Shown here piece after piece: positions 56,491-64,000 of a stretch of DNA of 64,000 nucleotides. Each line of letters opens with the position of its first letter. The stretch's first letter is position 1. The position numbers and the translations under genes were made by a program. The notes beneath the pieces are model-generated. The model worked only from the letters and a program-made list of their open reading frames with translations, did not search any database and was not told the DNA's origin. This DNA is from DASQDT01 sp036380435 (GTDB taxonomy: Bacteria > Acidobacteriota > Blastocatellia > Pyrinomonadales > Pyrinomonadaceae), in the NCBI GenBank assembly GCA_036380435.1, contig DASVES010000154.1:1-64000 (forward strand). Direction: 5' to 3'.

Positions 56491-56631
56491 GCTTCTGGCA
56501 TATGAAGACTCACGCGAAAGGCGCAAAGATAAGGCGCGGTTGAAACGTGGGGAGGGGGTTGGTCGCTTGTGTGCCGGCGGCGGATTGCTGTTACATTAGA
56601 CAGCGACTTCACACGGACGGGAAAACCGAAC

Positions 56632-57570
56632 TTGCAGATAACTTTCCTCGGAACCAGCGCCGGCGTGCCGACGCGCTCGCGCAACGTCTCCTGCGTCGCG
56701 CTTCGCCTTGAGCAGCGCGGCGAGGTGTGGCTCTTCGACTGCGGCGAGGGCACGCAGCACCAGTTCCTGCGCTGCAACGAACTCAAGATCAGCCAGATCA
56801 CGCGCGTCTTCATCACGCACATGCACGGCGACCACGTCTTCGGCCTCATGGGTCTTCTGGCCACCTGCGGCATGGCCGGGCACGCCCGACGCATCGATGT
56901 CTACGGCCCGCCGGGACTCGCCGAGTACGTCCGCGAGTCAACACGCCGCTCGCAGACGCGCTTCTCCTACCCGGCGGAGATACACACAATCGAGGGGGCC
57001 GGCCGTATCTATGAAGACGACGAGTACTCGGTCGTCTGCGACGCGCTCGTCCACCGCGCGCCGACCTTCGGTTACCGCGTGACGGAGAAAGACCGACCGG
57101 GCCGCTTCGACGTGGAGCACGCCCGCGCGCTCGGCATCCCCGAGGGGCCGCTCTACGGCCGCCTCAAGCGCGGCGAAAGCGTGGAGCTGCCGGACGGGCG
57201 CATCGTCAACGGCCGCGATCTCACCGGCCCCACGGAGCCGGGGCGCAGCGTCGCCTATTGCACCGACACGGTCTACTGTCAGGCGTCGGTCGAACTCGCG
57301 CGCGACGCCGACGTGCTCATCCACGAGGCGACCTTCGCGCGCGACGAGATAGAGCTTGCGCGCCAGAGCATGCACTCGACGACCGAGACGGCGGCCCGCG
57401 TCGCGCTTGAAGCGCAGGCGCGTCGCCTCGTCATCACGCACATCAGCCCGCGCTACGCCGAGGTCAACCCCGTCACCCCGCAAGACCTGCTCGAAGAGGC
57501 CCGCGCCGTTTTCCCTGATACCTATCTCGCCCGCGACTTCCTCACCCTCGAAGTCCCGAGACGTGTGTGA
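56632..57570 (+). CDS. rnz: Ribonuclease Z
   Basis: 312 residues from TTG 56632, where LQITFLGTSAGVPTRSRNVS begins the metallo-beta-lactamase fold exactly as in RNase Z; an upstream ATG (56569) adds 21 unrelated residues. Metal site: HMHGDHVFGLMG, with DADVLIHEATF and HSTTETAARVALEAQARRLV, then HISPRY. It cleaves tRNA precursors at their 3' ends. The length is normal for the family. Confidence 0.93.
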   Translation: MQITFLGTSAGVPTRSRNVSCVALRLEQRGEVWLFDCGEGTQHQFLRCNELKISQITRVFITHMHGDHVFGLMGLLATCGMAGHARRIDVYGPPGLAEYVRESTRRSQTRFSYPAEIHTIEGAGRIYEDDEYSVVCDALVHRAPTFGYRVTEKDRPGRFDVEHARALGIPEGPLYGRLKRGESVELPDGRIVNGRDLTGPTEPGRSVAYCTDTVYCQASVELARDADVLIHEATFARDEIELARQSMHSTTETAARVALEAQARRLVITHISPRYAEVNPVTPQDLLEEARAVFPDTYLARDFLTLEVPRRV

Positions 57571-57591
57571 GGCCGCGGCCCGCACCGCACT

Positions 57592-60357
57592 TCACTCGTG
57601 GCGCAGCGCGATAACAGGATCGACGCGCGCGGCCCTGCGCGCCGGCAGGTACATGGCGAAGAGCGCCACCGTCGCCAGCAGCAGCGAGACGCCGCCGAAC
57701 GCCAAAGGGTCGAGTGGACTTAACCCGTAGAGGAAGCCGACGAGCACCTTCGAGAGCGCGGCGGCCCCGATGAGTCCCGCGACGACGCCCGCCAGAACGA
57801 CGCGCATCCCCCCGCCGATGACGAGCCGCAACACGTCGCGCCGTCGCGCGCCCAGCGCCATGCGGACGCCTATCTCGTGCGTGCGTTGCGCGACCGAGTA
57901 AGAGATCACGCCGTACAGTCCGATGGACGCAAGCACCAGCCCCATCGCCCCGAGCACGCTGCACGCCAACGTGAGCACGCGCGCCGGCAGCAACTGCTGC
58001 GCGACCGTTTCCTCCAGAAGCGTCACGTTGGGATAGATTCCCCGGTCGAACCGCTCGACCTCGTCGCGCACCGCGCCCAGCACGGAGCGCGGCTCGCCCC
58101 GCGTGCGCGCCAGCAGCCACACCTGCACCTCGTTCGTCGGCCGCAGCGGCAGGTAGACCAGAGCATCATCGACTTCGCTGATGCGAACGCTGCGCACGTC
58201 CTTCGCCACGCCGATTACCTCGCACGAGGGCGAGTAAGGCTCCGGCTCGAACTGCCGCCCCGCAGCGTCGCGCGCCGGCGCGACCCCCAGACGCACGCGC
58301 CGGCCCAGCGGCTCCTCGCCGGGCACGAACAGACGCCGCGCCGTCGCCTCGCTGAGAATGGCGACGCGCGGCGCCGTCTCGCGCGTCTCCTGCTCCGTGA
58401 AGCCTCGGCCGCGGAGGACGGCGATGCCCGTCGTCTCGAAGTAGTTCGGCGCGACCATCGTGTAGTAGGCCCGGAGTTGCCGGCCGCCGCCTTGCGCCCC
58501 CGGCTCAGCGACGGCCGCGACCGCCGTCTTGCGCGCGCCGGCCGTCCGCGTGCTCAGTGTGACGGACTCCACACCCGGCAACGCTTGCAGACGCTCCGAG
58601 AGTTGGCGATGCATCTCCGCGGTGCGCGCGGCGTCGTGGCCGAGCGAGAGCAGGTTGGGTTCGACGACGAGGAAGCGCGCGGTCTCGTAGCCGGCGTCGA
58701 GCGACTGGCCCTTGCGCACGCCCCTGATGAGCAGCCCGGCCCCGACGAGGAGCACGAGACAGACCGCCACCTGCACGCCGACGAGCACATCGCGCAGGCC
58801 GAGCCGGAAGATTCCGCGCCGGCGGACGCGCGCCGCGCCGCCGTCCGCCTGTTTGAGCGCCGAGACGAGGTCAGGCCGCGACGCCTGAAGGGCCGGGGCG
58901 AGGCCGAACGTCACACCGGCCACGAGCGTCAGTAGCAGCGTGTAAGCGAAGACGCGCACGTCCGGGCTTAAGTCAAACGCGGTGTTGACCACGCCCATCT
59001 CCGGCGGCAGCCCGGCGAGCACGACCTTGAGCACCACGTCGAGCGTCCACACGGCGAGCAGTAGCCCCAACGCTCCGCCCGCGAACGAAAGCATCAGGCT
59101 CTCCGTCACCAACTGCCGCACCAGACGGCCGCGCGTCGCCCCCAGCGCGAGGCGGACGGCAATCTCCCTGCGTCTCGCGGACGCGCGCGCGAGCAGGAGG
59201 TTGGCGACGTTGGCGCAGGCGACGAGCAGCACCAATAGATCAGCCGCGAGGACGAGGAAGAACATCGTGCGCAGGAAGCCGTCGAGCCGCGCGAACGACG
59301 ACGCCGGCTCGACCGCCGCACCGACGCGCTCATTCGTCTCCGGGAACGAACGCGCGAGTTGCCCGGCGAGCACATCGATCTCGGCTTGCGCCTGCTCCGT
59401 CGTCACGCCGGGTTTGAGTCGCCCGACCGAGCGGAAGAAGGTCGCGCCGCGATCCCGGCTGTCGAAGATGGGGAGCACGCTGTTCTGCATCGCGACGGGC
59501 ACCCACACATCGGGGACGAGCGGCGTCACGCCATAGAAGTCGGCTGCGGCCACGCCGACGACGTTCAACTGCCGGCCGTTGATCGCAAACGTCTTCCCCA
59601 GAACGCGGGTGTCGGCGCCGAAGCGTCGCTGCCAGTATTTGTGGCTGAGGACGGCGACGGGGTGCGTCCCCTGTGTCGTGTCCTCGTCGGACGTGAAGGT
59701 GCGACCCAGTTGCGTCGCGCCGCCTAGTAGGGAGAAATAGTTGCCCGAGACGAAGGCGATCTGCGCCACCTCGGCCCGCGCGCCGGCGTCGGCCGCCCCC
59801 GCTTCGGAAGGCGACTCGCTCATCGTCAGCGGGGCGGGGCCGGCGTAGACGAGCATCCCGGCGAAGACCTGATTGTGTTCGTCGAAGTATGCGTGGTCGG
59901 GGTAGGAAGTGGTCTCGGCGCGCGTGCCGTCGGGGTTGACGCGCTCGACGCGGACGAGCGCGCCGGGGTCGCGGACGGGAAGGGGACGCCACGCGAAGGC
60001 GTTGCAGAGCGTGAAGACGGTGGTGTTGACGCCGATGCCGAGGGCGAGGGTGAAGACGGCCGCGGCCGCGAAGCCGGGGTTCTTCCGCAACACGCGCGCG
60101 CCGTAGCGCAGGTCGTGCCAGACGGTCTCCAGCCAGCCGCCGCCGCGCACCTCGTAGCCGCGCTCACGCACACGCGTGCGGTTGCCGAAGCGACGCAAAG
60201 CCTCTCGGCGCGCCTCCTCCGGCGACATCCCACGCCGCACGTTCTCCTCCGCGCGCATGTCGATGTGGAAGCGCATCTCCTCGTCGATCTCGCGCCCGAT
60301 CTCGTCGGCTCGCCAGAGGCCGCGCGCCCTCCGCACAAAAGACTTCATCCAGCCCAT
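57592..60357 (-). CDS. ADOP-type (acidobacterial duplicated) ABC transporter permease
   Basis: 921 residues from ATG 60357 (GGAGG eight bases upstream); the frame extends further but would overlap the PadR gene. An N-terminal cytoplasmic segment (EIDEEMRFHIDMRAEENVRR) marks the acidobacterial ADOP subgroup. Then MacB-like helix 1 (GFAAAAVFTLALGIGVNTTV), a large extracytoplasmic domain, an FtsX domain with EIAVRLALGATRGRLVRQLV, a second large domain, and a C-terminal FtsX domain (EIGVRMALGARRRDVLRLVI). The ATPase is not adjacent, hence orphan. Substrate unknown. Confidence 0.9.
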   Translation of the reverse strand: MGWMKSFVRRARGLWRADEIGREIDEEMRFHIDMRAEENVRRGMSPEEARREALRRFGNRTRVRERGYEVRGGGWLETVWHDLRYGARVLRKNPGFAAAAVFTLALGIGVNTTVFTLCNAFAWRPLPVRDPGALVRVERVNPDGTRAETTSYPDHAYFDEHNQVFAGMLVYAGPAPLTMSESPSEAGAADAGARAEVAQIAFVSGNYFSLLGGATQLGRTFTSDEDTTQGTHPVAVLSHKYWQRRFGADTRVLGKTFAINGRQLNVVGVAAADFYGVTPLVPDVWVPVAMQNSVLPIFDSRDRGATFFRSVGRLKPGVTTEQAQAEIDVLAGQLARSFPETNERVGAAVEPASSFARLDGFLRTMFFLVLAADLLVLLVACANVANLLLARASARRREIAVRLALGATRGRLVRQLVTESLMLSFAGGALGLLLAVWTLDVVLKVVLAGLPPEMGVVNTAFDLSPDVRVFAYTLLLTLVAGVTFGLAPALQASRPDLVSALKQADGGAARVRRRGIFRLGLRDVLVGVQVAVCLVLLVGAGLLIRGVRKGQSLDAGYETARFLVVEPNLLSLGHDAARTAEMHRQLSERLQALPGVESVTLSTRTAGARKTAVAAVAEPGAQGGGRQLRAYYTMVAPNYFETTGIAVLRGRGFTEQETRETAPRVAILSEATARRLFVPGEEPLGRRVRLGVAPARDAAGRQFEPEPYSPSCEVIGVAKDVRSVRISEVDDALVYLPLRPTNEVQVWLLARTRGEPRSVLGAVRDEVERFDRGIYPNVTLLEETVAQQLLPARVLTLACSVLGAMGLVLASIGLYGVISYSVAQRTHEIGVRMALGARRRDVLRLVIGGGMRVVLAGVVAGLIGAAALSKVLVGFLYGLSPLDPLAFGGVSLLLATVALFAMYLPARRAARVDPVIALRHE

Positions 60358-60371
60358 CCCTTCGACCTCCC

Positions 60372-60716
60372 TCAAGCCGTCTGCAAGACCTTGCCGACCG
60401 CCAGCGCGAACCGGCGCCAACTCTCCTCCTCGACGTGTAGCTGCCGGCGCCCGGCGGCCGTGAGCTTGTAGAAGCGCGCCCTCCGGTTGTTCTCCGACAC
60501 ACCCCACTCCGAGGTGATCCACTCGCGCTCTTCGAGCCGGTAGAGGGCCGGGTAGAGCGACCCCTCCTCGACGCGCAACATCTCCTCGGCCATCTGCGCG
60601 ATGCGCTGCCCGACGCCGTAGCCGTGCATCGCCCCGTGCGAGAGCGCCTTCAGGATGAGCAGATCGAGCGTGCCCTGGAGCAAATCCGCCTGTTTATCTT
60701 CACGCCGCTTGGTCAT
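60372..60716 (-). CDS. PadR-family transcriptional regulator (acidobacterial type)
   Basis: 114 residues. Winged-helix PadR: LLQGTLDLLILKALSHGAMH, GYGVGQRIAQMAEEMLRVEE, GSLYPALYRLEEREWITSEW and RRARFYKLTAAGRRQL, then a C-terminal dimerisation helix. It lies 14 bases upstream of the ADOP permease on the same strand, the usual pairing in Acidobacteriota, and presumably represses that unit. The palindromic site 13 bases upstream of its start is the candidate operator. Confidence 0.92.
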   Translation of the reverse strand: MTKRREDKQADLLQGTLDLLILKALSHGAMHGYGVGQRIAQMAEEMLRVEEGSLYPALYRLEEREWITSEWGVSENNRRARFYKLTAAGRRQLHVEEESWRRFALAVGKVLQTA

Positions 60717-60728
60717 CGATATCTCCTT

Positions 60729-60782
60729 CCCTAGACAAGGTAGGGGAGAAGTCTAAATCATCTTTCCCTACCTTGTCTAGGG
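60729..60782. promoter_or_regulatory. Candidate PadR operator: inverted pair of CTAGACAAGGTAG sites
   Basis: CCCTAGACAAGGTAGGG (60729-60745) and its exact reverse complement (60766-60782), centres 37 bases apart. Just upstream of the padR-like start at 60716. Each site is also partly self-palindromic (CCCTA...TAGGG). Confidence 0.6.
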
Positions 60783-60884
60783 GAGAGGCCGTCTGCGCCC
60801 ATGAAGAAGTGGAAGACGTGTCGCGCCGGGAACATCTCGCCACGAAACTGCGGGCGGCGCGTGATGACTGTGCCAATTGCCCTG

Positions 60885-60913
60885 TGTACAACCTCTGCCG
60901 GCTGTGATACGAT
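60885..60913 (+). promoter_or_regulatory. Possible promoter of ssb
   Basis: TGTACA (60885-60890), 17 bases and TACGAT (60908-60913) preceded by TGA, 76 bases before the ssb start. Moderate match. Confidence 0.4.
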
Positions 60914-60988
60914 GTGCCACGATTGCAACAACCGGCGCGCGGTGTGTCGGCGGCACTTCAAGAGCTTACGAGAGAAGAGGACAAGATC

Positions 60989-61453
60989 GTGTCATTCAAT
61001 AAAGTGATCGTGGTAGGAAACCTGGGCAAAGACCCGGAGATGCGCTTCACGCCGCAGGGCACGCCGGTTTGCACCTTCACCGTCGCCACGAACGAGCGGC
61101 GCAAGGACAAGGCCGGCGAGCAGCAGGACGTGACCACGTGGTTCCGCGTCACGGTCTGGGGCAAGCAGGCCGAGACCGTGTCGAAGTACCTGACGAAGGG
61201 CCGCAGCGTCTACGTCGAGGGCCGGATGCACGTCGAGGAATGGACGGACAAGGACGGGAAGCTGCGTTTCACTCTGGAGCTGAACGCGAGCGACGTGCGC
61301 TTCATCGACGGCGCGCAGGGCGCACCGTCCGAAGGCATCCCCGTCCGGCAGACGGGGCAGGTGCGTGAGTCGGCCGCGCGCGCGGGCGTCGGCGGCGGCG
61401 GTCGCGCGCCCTCGTCCGCCGCGGACATCGACGACGACTCGATCCCGTTCTAA
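60989..61453 (+). CDS. ssb: Single-stranded DNA-binding protein
   Basis: 154 residues from GTG 60989 (GAAGAGG eight bases upstream); the frame is open to 60914 but homologous sequence starts at SFNKVIVVGNLGKDPEMRF. OB fold: TPVCTFTVATNERR, TWFRVTVWGKQAETVSKYL, GRSVYVEGRMHVEEW. Gly/Ala linker and the acidic C-terminal tip DIDDDSIPF that recruits partner proteins. Confidence 0.95.
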   Translation: MSFNKVIVVGNLGKDPEMRFTPQGTPVCTFTVATNERRKDKAGEQQDVTTWFRVTVWGKQAETVSKYLTKGRSVYVEGRMHVEEWTDKDGKLRFTLELNASDVRFIDGAQGAPSEGIPVRQTGQVRESAARAGVGGGGRAPSSAADIDDDSIPF

Positions 61454-61522
61454 CGCCGTTGCGGCGGGCGGCGCAGACTAAAAACCTAACGACGCGGACA
61501 AACGCGAGGTGATTGAATTCCC

Positions 61523-63007
61523 GTGCGGCGGGGCGTTGAGACGCGCGCTCATGCGTTCGTCTCGCCGGCCCGGCTGTTGTATCTTCGACGCGTGAAGGAT
61601 TCGACGACGCTCGTCTTAAGCTTCGAGGCCGGGACGCTCCTGCTCGAAGGGGTTGGCCCCACAGAGAAAGCGCCCACGGCCTTCCGCTGGGACGAGCGCG
61701 TCGGGCGCTGGCGCGCGCCGGCCAGCTCCTACCGTCAGGTCGTCAGCGAGTTGACGCGCGGCCGCGTCGCCTTCCACGACCGCGCGCGCGGCTATCATCA
61801 GTTCGACTTTCCCACCAAGTTCCTCGTCGAGCCACGGCCCTACCAGCACGAGGCGATCCGCGAGTGGAAGGCCGCGCTAGGGTGCGGCGTCGTCATCCTG
61901 CCGACGGGCGCGGGCAAGAGTCTCGTCGCGCAGATGGCCATCGAGCAGGTGAAGCGTTCGACGCTCGTCGTCGTGCCCACGCTCGATTTGATGAACCAGT
62001 GGTACGACCTCCTGCTCTCCTGCTTCGAGGCCGAGGTGGGACTCATCGGCGGCGGCTTCTACGAAGTGGGCGCGCTCACCGTGACGACCTACGCCTCCGC
62101 CTTCCGCTTCATGGAGCGACTCGGGAACGCGTTCGGCCTCGTCATCTTCGACGAGTGCCACCACCTCCCCTCCGGCTCCCACCGCTACGCCGCCGACCTG
62201 TGCATCGCGCCCTACCGTCTGGGCCTCACGGCCACGCCCGAGCGCGCCGACGGCGGCGACCAACTTCTCGAACAACTCATCGGCCCCACCGTCTATCGCC
62301 GCGAGGCGCGCGAGTTCGCCGGCGAATATCTTTCGGACTACACGGTCGAGCACGTCAGCGTGCGCCTCACGACGGAAGAGCGCGCCCGTTACGAGAGCGA
62401 GCGCGAAATCTTCCGTCGCTTCCTGAGCGAAAAGGGAATCGGCCTCGGCTCTTTGCGCGGGTGGCAGATGTTCGTCGCGGCGAGCGCGCGCACGAGTGAG
62501 GGGCGGCGCGCAATGATGGCCTACCGCGAGTCGAAGCGCATCGCGCTCGGCACAGACGCGAAGCTACGCGTGCTGGGCGAGTTGCTGCTGCGGCACCGGC
62601 GCGAGAAGGTGCTCGTCTTCACCGCCGAGAACGAGATGGTTTATCGCATCTCGCGCCGTTTCCTGATACCCGCCATCACACACGAGACCAACGTCAAGGA
62701 GCGGCGCGCATGGCTCGAAGCCTTCAACCACGGCGACGTGCTCGCGCTCGTCACCTCGAAGGTCTTGAACGAAGGCGTCAACATCCCCGACGCGTCCGTG
62801 GCCGTCGTGCTCTCCGGCTCCGGCTCCTCGCGCGAGCACGTCCAGCGCCTCGGCCGCATCCTCCGCAAGCTGCCCGGCAAGGAGGCCACGCTCTACGAGG
62901 TCGTCACCGAAGACACGACCGAGGAGCAGATCAGCCGCCGGCGGGGCGGCGAACAGTTCGACGCGAAGCGACAACGCGCGCCGACCACCGCCGAGATACC
63001 CTTCTAA
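61523..63007 (+). CDS. XPB/Rad25-like DNA helicase
   Basis: 494 residues from GTG 61523 (GAGGTGA ten bases upstream); GTG 61592 is also possible. The N-terminal damage-recognition-like domain (TLVLSFEAGTLLLEGVG) matches the short archaeal/bacterial XPB type. Helicase motifs: RPYQHEAIREW (Q-like), PTGAGKS (I), FDECHH (II), LTATPERAD (III), LVTSKVLNEGVNIPDAS (V), EHVQRLGRILRK (VI). XPB unwinds DNA 3'-5' in nucleotide excision repair. It starts 69 bases after ssb and ends 11 bases before a DUF790 gene. Confidence 0.92.
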   Translation: MRRGVETRAHAFVSPARLLYLRRVKDSTTLVLSFEAGTLLLEGVGPTEKAPTAFRWDERVGRWRAPASSYRQVVSELTRGRVAFHDRARGYHQFDFPTKFLVEPRPYQHEAIREWKAALGCGVVILPTGAGKSLVAQMAIEQVKRSTLVVVPTLDLMNQWYDLLLSCFEAEVGLIGGGFYEVGALTVTTYASAFRFMERLGNAFGLVIFDECHHLPSGSHRYAADLCIAPYRLGLTATPERADGGDQLLEQLIGPTVYRREAREFAGEYLSDYTVEHVSVRLTTEERARYESEREIFRRFLSEKGIGLGSLRGWQMFVAASARTSEGRRAMMAYRESKRIALGTDAKLRVLGELLLRHRREKVLVFTAENEMVYRISRRFLIPAITHETNVKERRAWLEAFNHGDVLALVTSKVLNEGVNIPDASVAVVLSGSGSSREHVQRLGRILRKLPGKEATLYEVVTEDTTEEQISRRRGGEQFDAKRQRAPTTAEIPF

Positions 63008-63018
63008 AGAGGACTGGA

Positions 63019-64000
63019 ATGCTGACGGCCGACCTCGCGATGAGCTGGCAACGTGGCGAACAGGTTCGGCCGCGTCAGCTCGCCACGAAAGACCCGCGCC
63101 ACCTGCAAACTGCCGCCGACCTCGTCGCCATCTTCGAGGCGCACGCGGGGCGCGAGCGGCACGAGCTGGACGAAGCTCTGGGCGAGTACGTCGGCACGGG
63201 GACGGACTACCGCGTCCTGCGCGGCCTGATAAAACTTCTCACTGACCGTTGTCGCTTCGAGACGGACGTGTCCGTCGAGCCTTCCGAGATTCGCCGCGCG
63301 CTCTTCCTCAAGGCGCGCGAGCGCCACCCCGTCGCGGGCGCGGACGGCGCGGCGCGCTTGGATGTCGCCGCCGAAGTCGCGTCCTCCCTCGGGTGCGACG
63401 CCGAGACCGTGCTCAGGAGTATGTACGCCGACCTACCGGCCGAGCAGCGCCTGCTGGAGTTCGACCCCACGGGGCCGGGCGAACTCATCGACCTCTACAA
63501 CCTCGCGCAGGCACAGGCGCTCCTCTACCGCTCGGTCGAGATGCGCCTGTGGGTCGAGCCGCAGGGGCCTGACGGCTACCGCGAGTTGTTCGGCGCCATC
63601 AAGGCGTACCGGCTGATTCACACCGTCCGAGGCGACGCGGCCACGGGCTACGAGATAACTTTGAGCGGGCCGGTCTCGATGTTCCACCGCTCGCAGAAGT
63701 ACGGCGTGCAGATGGCCGTCTTCCTGCCCGCGCTGCTACTCTGCCGCGGCTGGCGCATGCGCGCCGAGATCAACACTAGACACGGCCACGCCTACTTCGA
63801 ACTCGACAGCCGGCAGACCTCTCTGCGCTCACACTATCTGGAAGTGACCCCTTACCAGAACCCCGCGGCGGAGAAGTTCGCGGAGAGCTGGGAGCGCGCC
63901 GGCTGCGCCTCGCTGCTGGAGCCGAACCGAGAGGTCATCGGCCACGGCGATACCGCCTTCATCCCCGACTTCTCTATCACGCACCCCTCGGGCCGCCAGT
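63019..64000 (+). CDS. DUF790 / Bax1-like nuclease partner of XPB (partial)
   Basis: At least 327 residues; runs off the window. ATG 63019 follows GAGGA. It opens MLTADLAMSWQRGEQVRPRQ and has GPGELIDLYNLAQAQALLYR, the conserved block of DUF790/COG3372. The region NTRHGHAYFELDSRQTS through HGDTAFIPDFSITHPSG is compatible with a PD-(D/E)XK nuclease core (Asp in IPDF). In archaea this family is Bax1, a nuclease that binds XPB. The 11-base gap to the helicase supports a complex here. Confidence 0.85.
   Translation, partial: MLTADLAMSWQRGEQVRPRQLATKDPRHLQTAADLVAIFEAHAGRERHELDEALGEYVGTGTDYRVLRGLIKLLTDRCRFETDVSVEPSEIRRALFLKARERHPVAGADGAARLDVAAEVASSLGCDAETVLRSMYADLPAEQRLLEFDPTGPGELIDLYNLAQAQALLYRSVEMRLWVEPQGPDGYRELFGAIKAYRLIHTVRGDAATGYEITLSGPVSMFHRSQKYGVQMAVFLPALLLCRGWRMRAEINTRHGHAYFELDSRQTSLRSHYLEVTPYQNPAAEKFAESWERAGCASLLEPNREVIGHGDTAFIPDFSITHPSGRQ

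Noticed and set aside
60729..60782. Another member of the heptamer repeat class
   Set aside because: The arms are single 17 bp palindrome-like sites without tandem units, and the position before padR fits an operator better.

Overview
The window is GC-rich chromosomal DNA that looks like Acidobacteriota, probably a Blastocatellia-type lineage. The inference rests on family content: two very large TonB-dependent receptors with an N-terminal carboxypeptidase-regulatory-like domain, eight secreted or anchored PQQ-like beta-propeller proteins, a tandem pair of VWFA-related proteins of the type first defined in Acidobacteria, and a PadR regulator beside an ADOP-type (acidobacterial duplicated orphan permease) ABC permease. 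No rRNA, tRNA, CRISPR array, phage gene or transposase was seen.

Layout. 1-5.8 kb: a GT4 glycosyltransferase, then a LolD/MacB-like ATPase translationally coupled to a 1197-residue FtsX permease. 6-9.7 kb: two PQQ-like propeller proteins and a small DMT-like membrane protein. 9.8-18.3 kb: two TonB-dependent receptors around a small DUF3291-like protein, then a Tat-type intradiol-dioxygenase-like protein and a DoxX protein. 18.5-25 kb: mostly leftward housekeeping and stress genes (hemolysin III, acyl-CoA desaturase, arylamine N-acetyltransferase, MOSC, DinB, methyltransferase) plus one rightward ATP-grasp-like gene. 25.4-39 kb: six more propeller genes with an ankyrin protein, a methyltransferase and an iron-type alcohol dehydrogenase. 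39-42.4 kb: an exported hypothetical protein, an exported peroxiredoxin, and a sodium:solute symporter with its DUF3311 partner. 42.6-49 kb: two VWFA-related proteins, then a tightly coupled methyltransferase / zinc peptidase-like / D-Ala-D-Ala-ligase-like operon. 49-53.5 kb: a LytS/LytTR two-component pair, a secreted HExxH protein, a Fis-like regulator and a probable small RNA gene with its own promoter and terminator. 53.7-64 kb: heme A synthase, then UvsE, AAG glycosylase, RNase Z, an ABC permease with its PadR regulator, SSB, and an XPB-like helicase followed by a DUF790/Bax1-like nuclease that runs off the end.

The most unusual feature is the intergenic DNA. Nearly every gap carries an inverted-repeat element. 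Several families with unrelated sequences share one plan: two to four tandem copies of a 7-base unit, a short core, then the reverse complement of the same array. Examples are GTCAGGA, GTGATAA, GGATGAA, GCAGTGA, a TTAGCTG-like unit and TTTACCC. Other families are a 91-94 bp element with 28 bp arms (seven copies), a mosaic built on AGCCCCGGAGGGGC (three copies) and a CACCGCAGAGGCGCAGAGG family (four places). The families nest inside one another, start exactly at or create stop codons, extend protein termini, enclose a start codon, and in the large permease sit in frame inside the gene. No mobilising enzyme is visible here.
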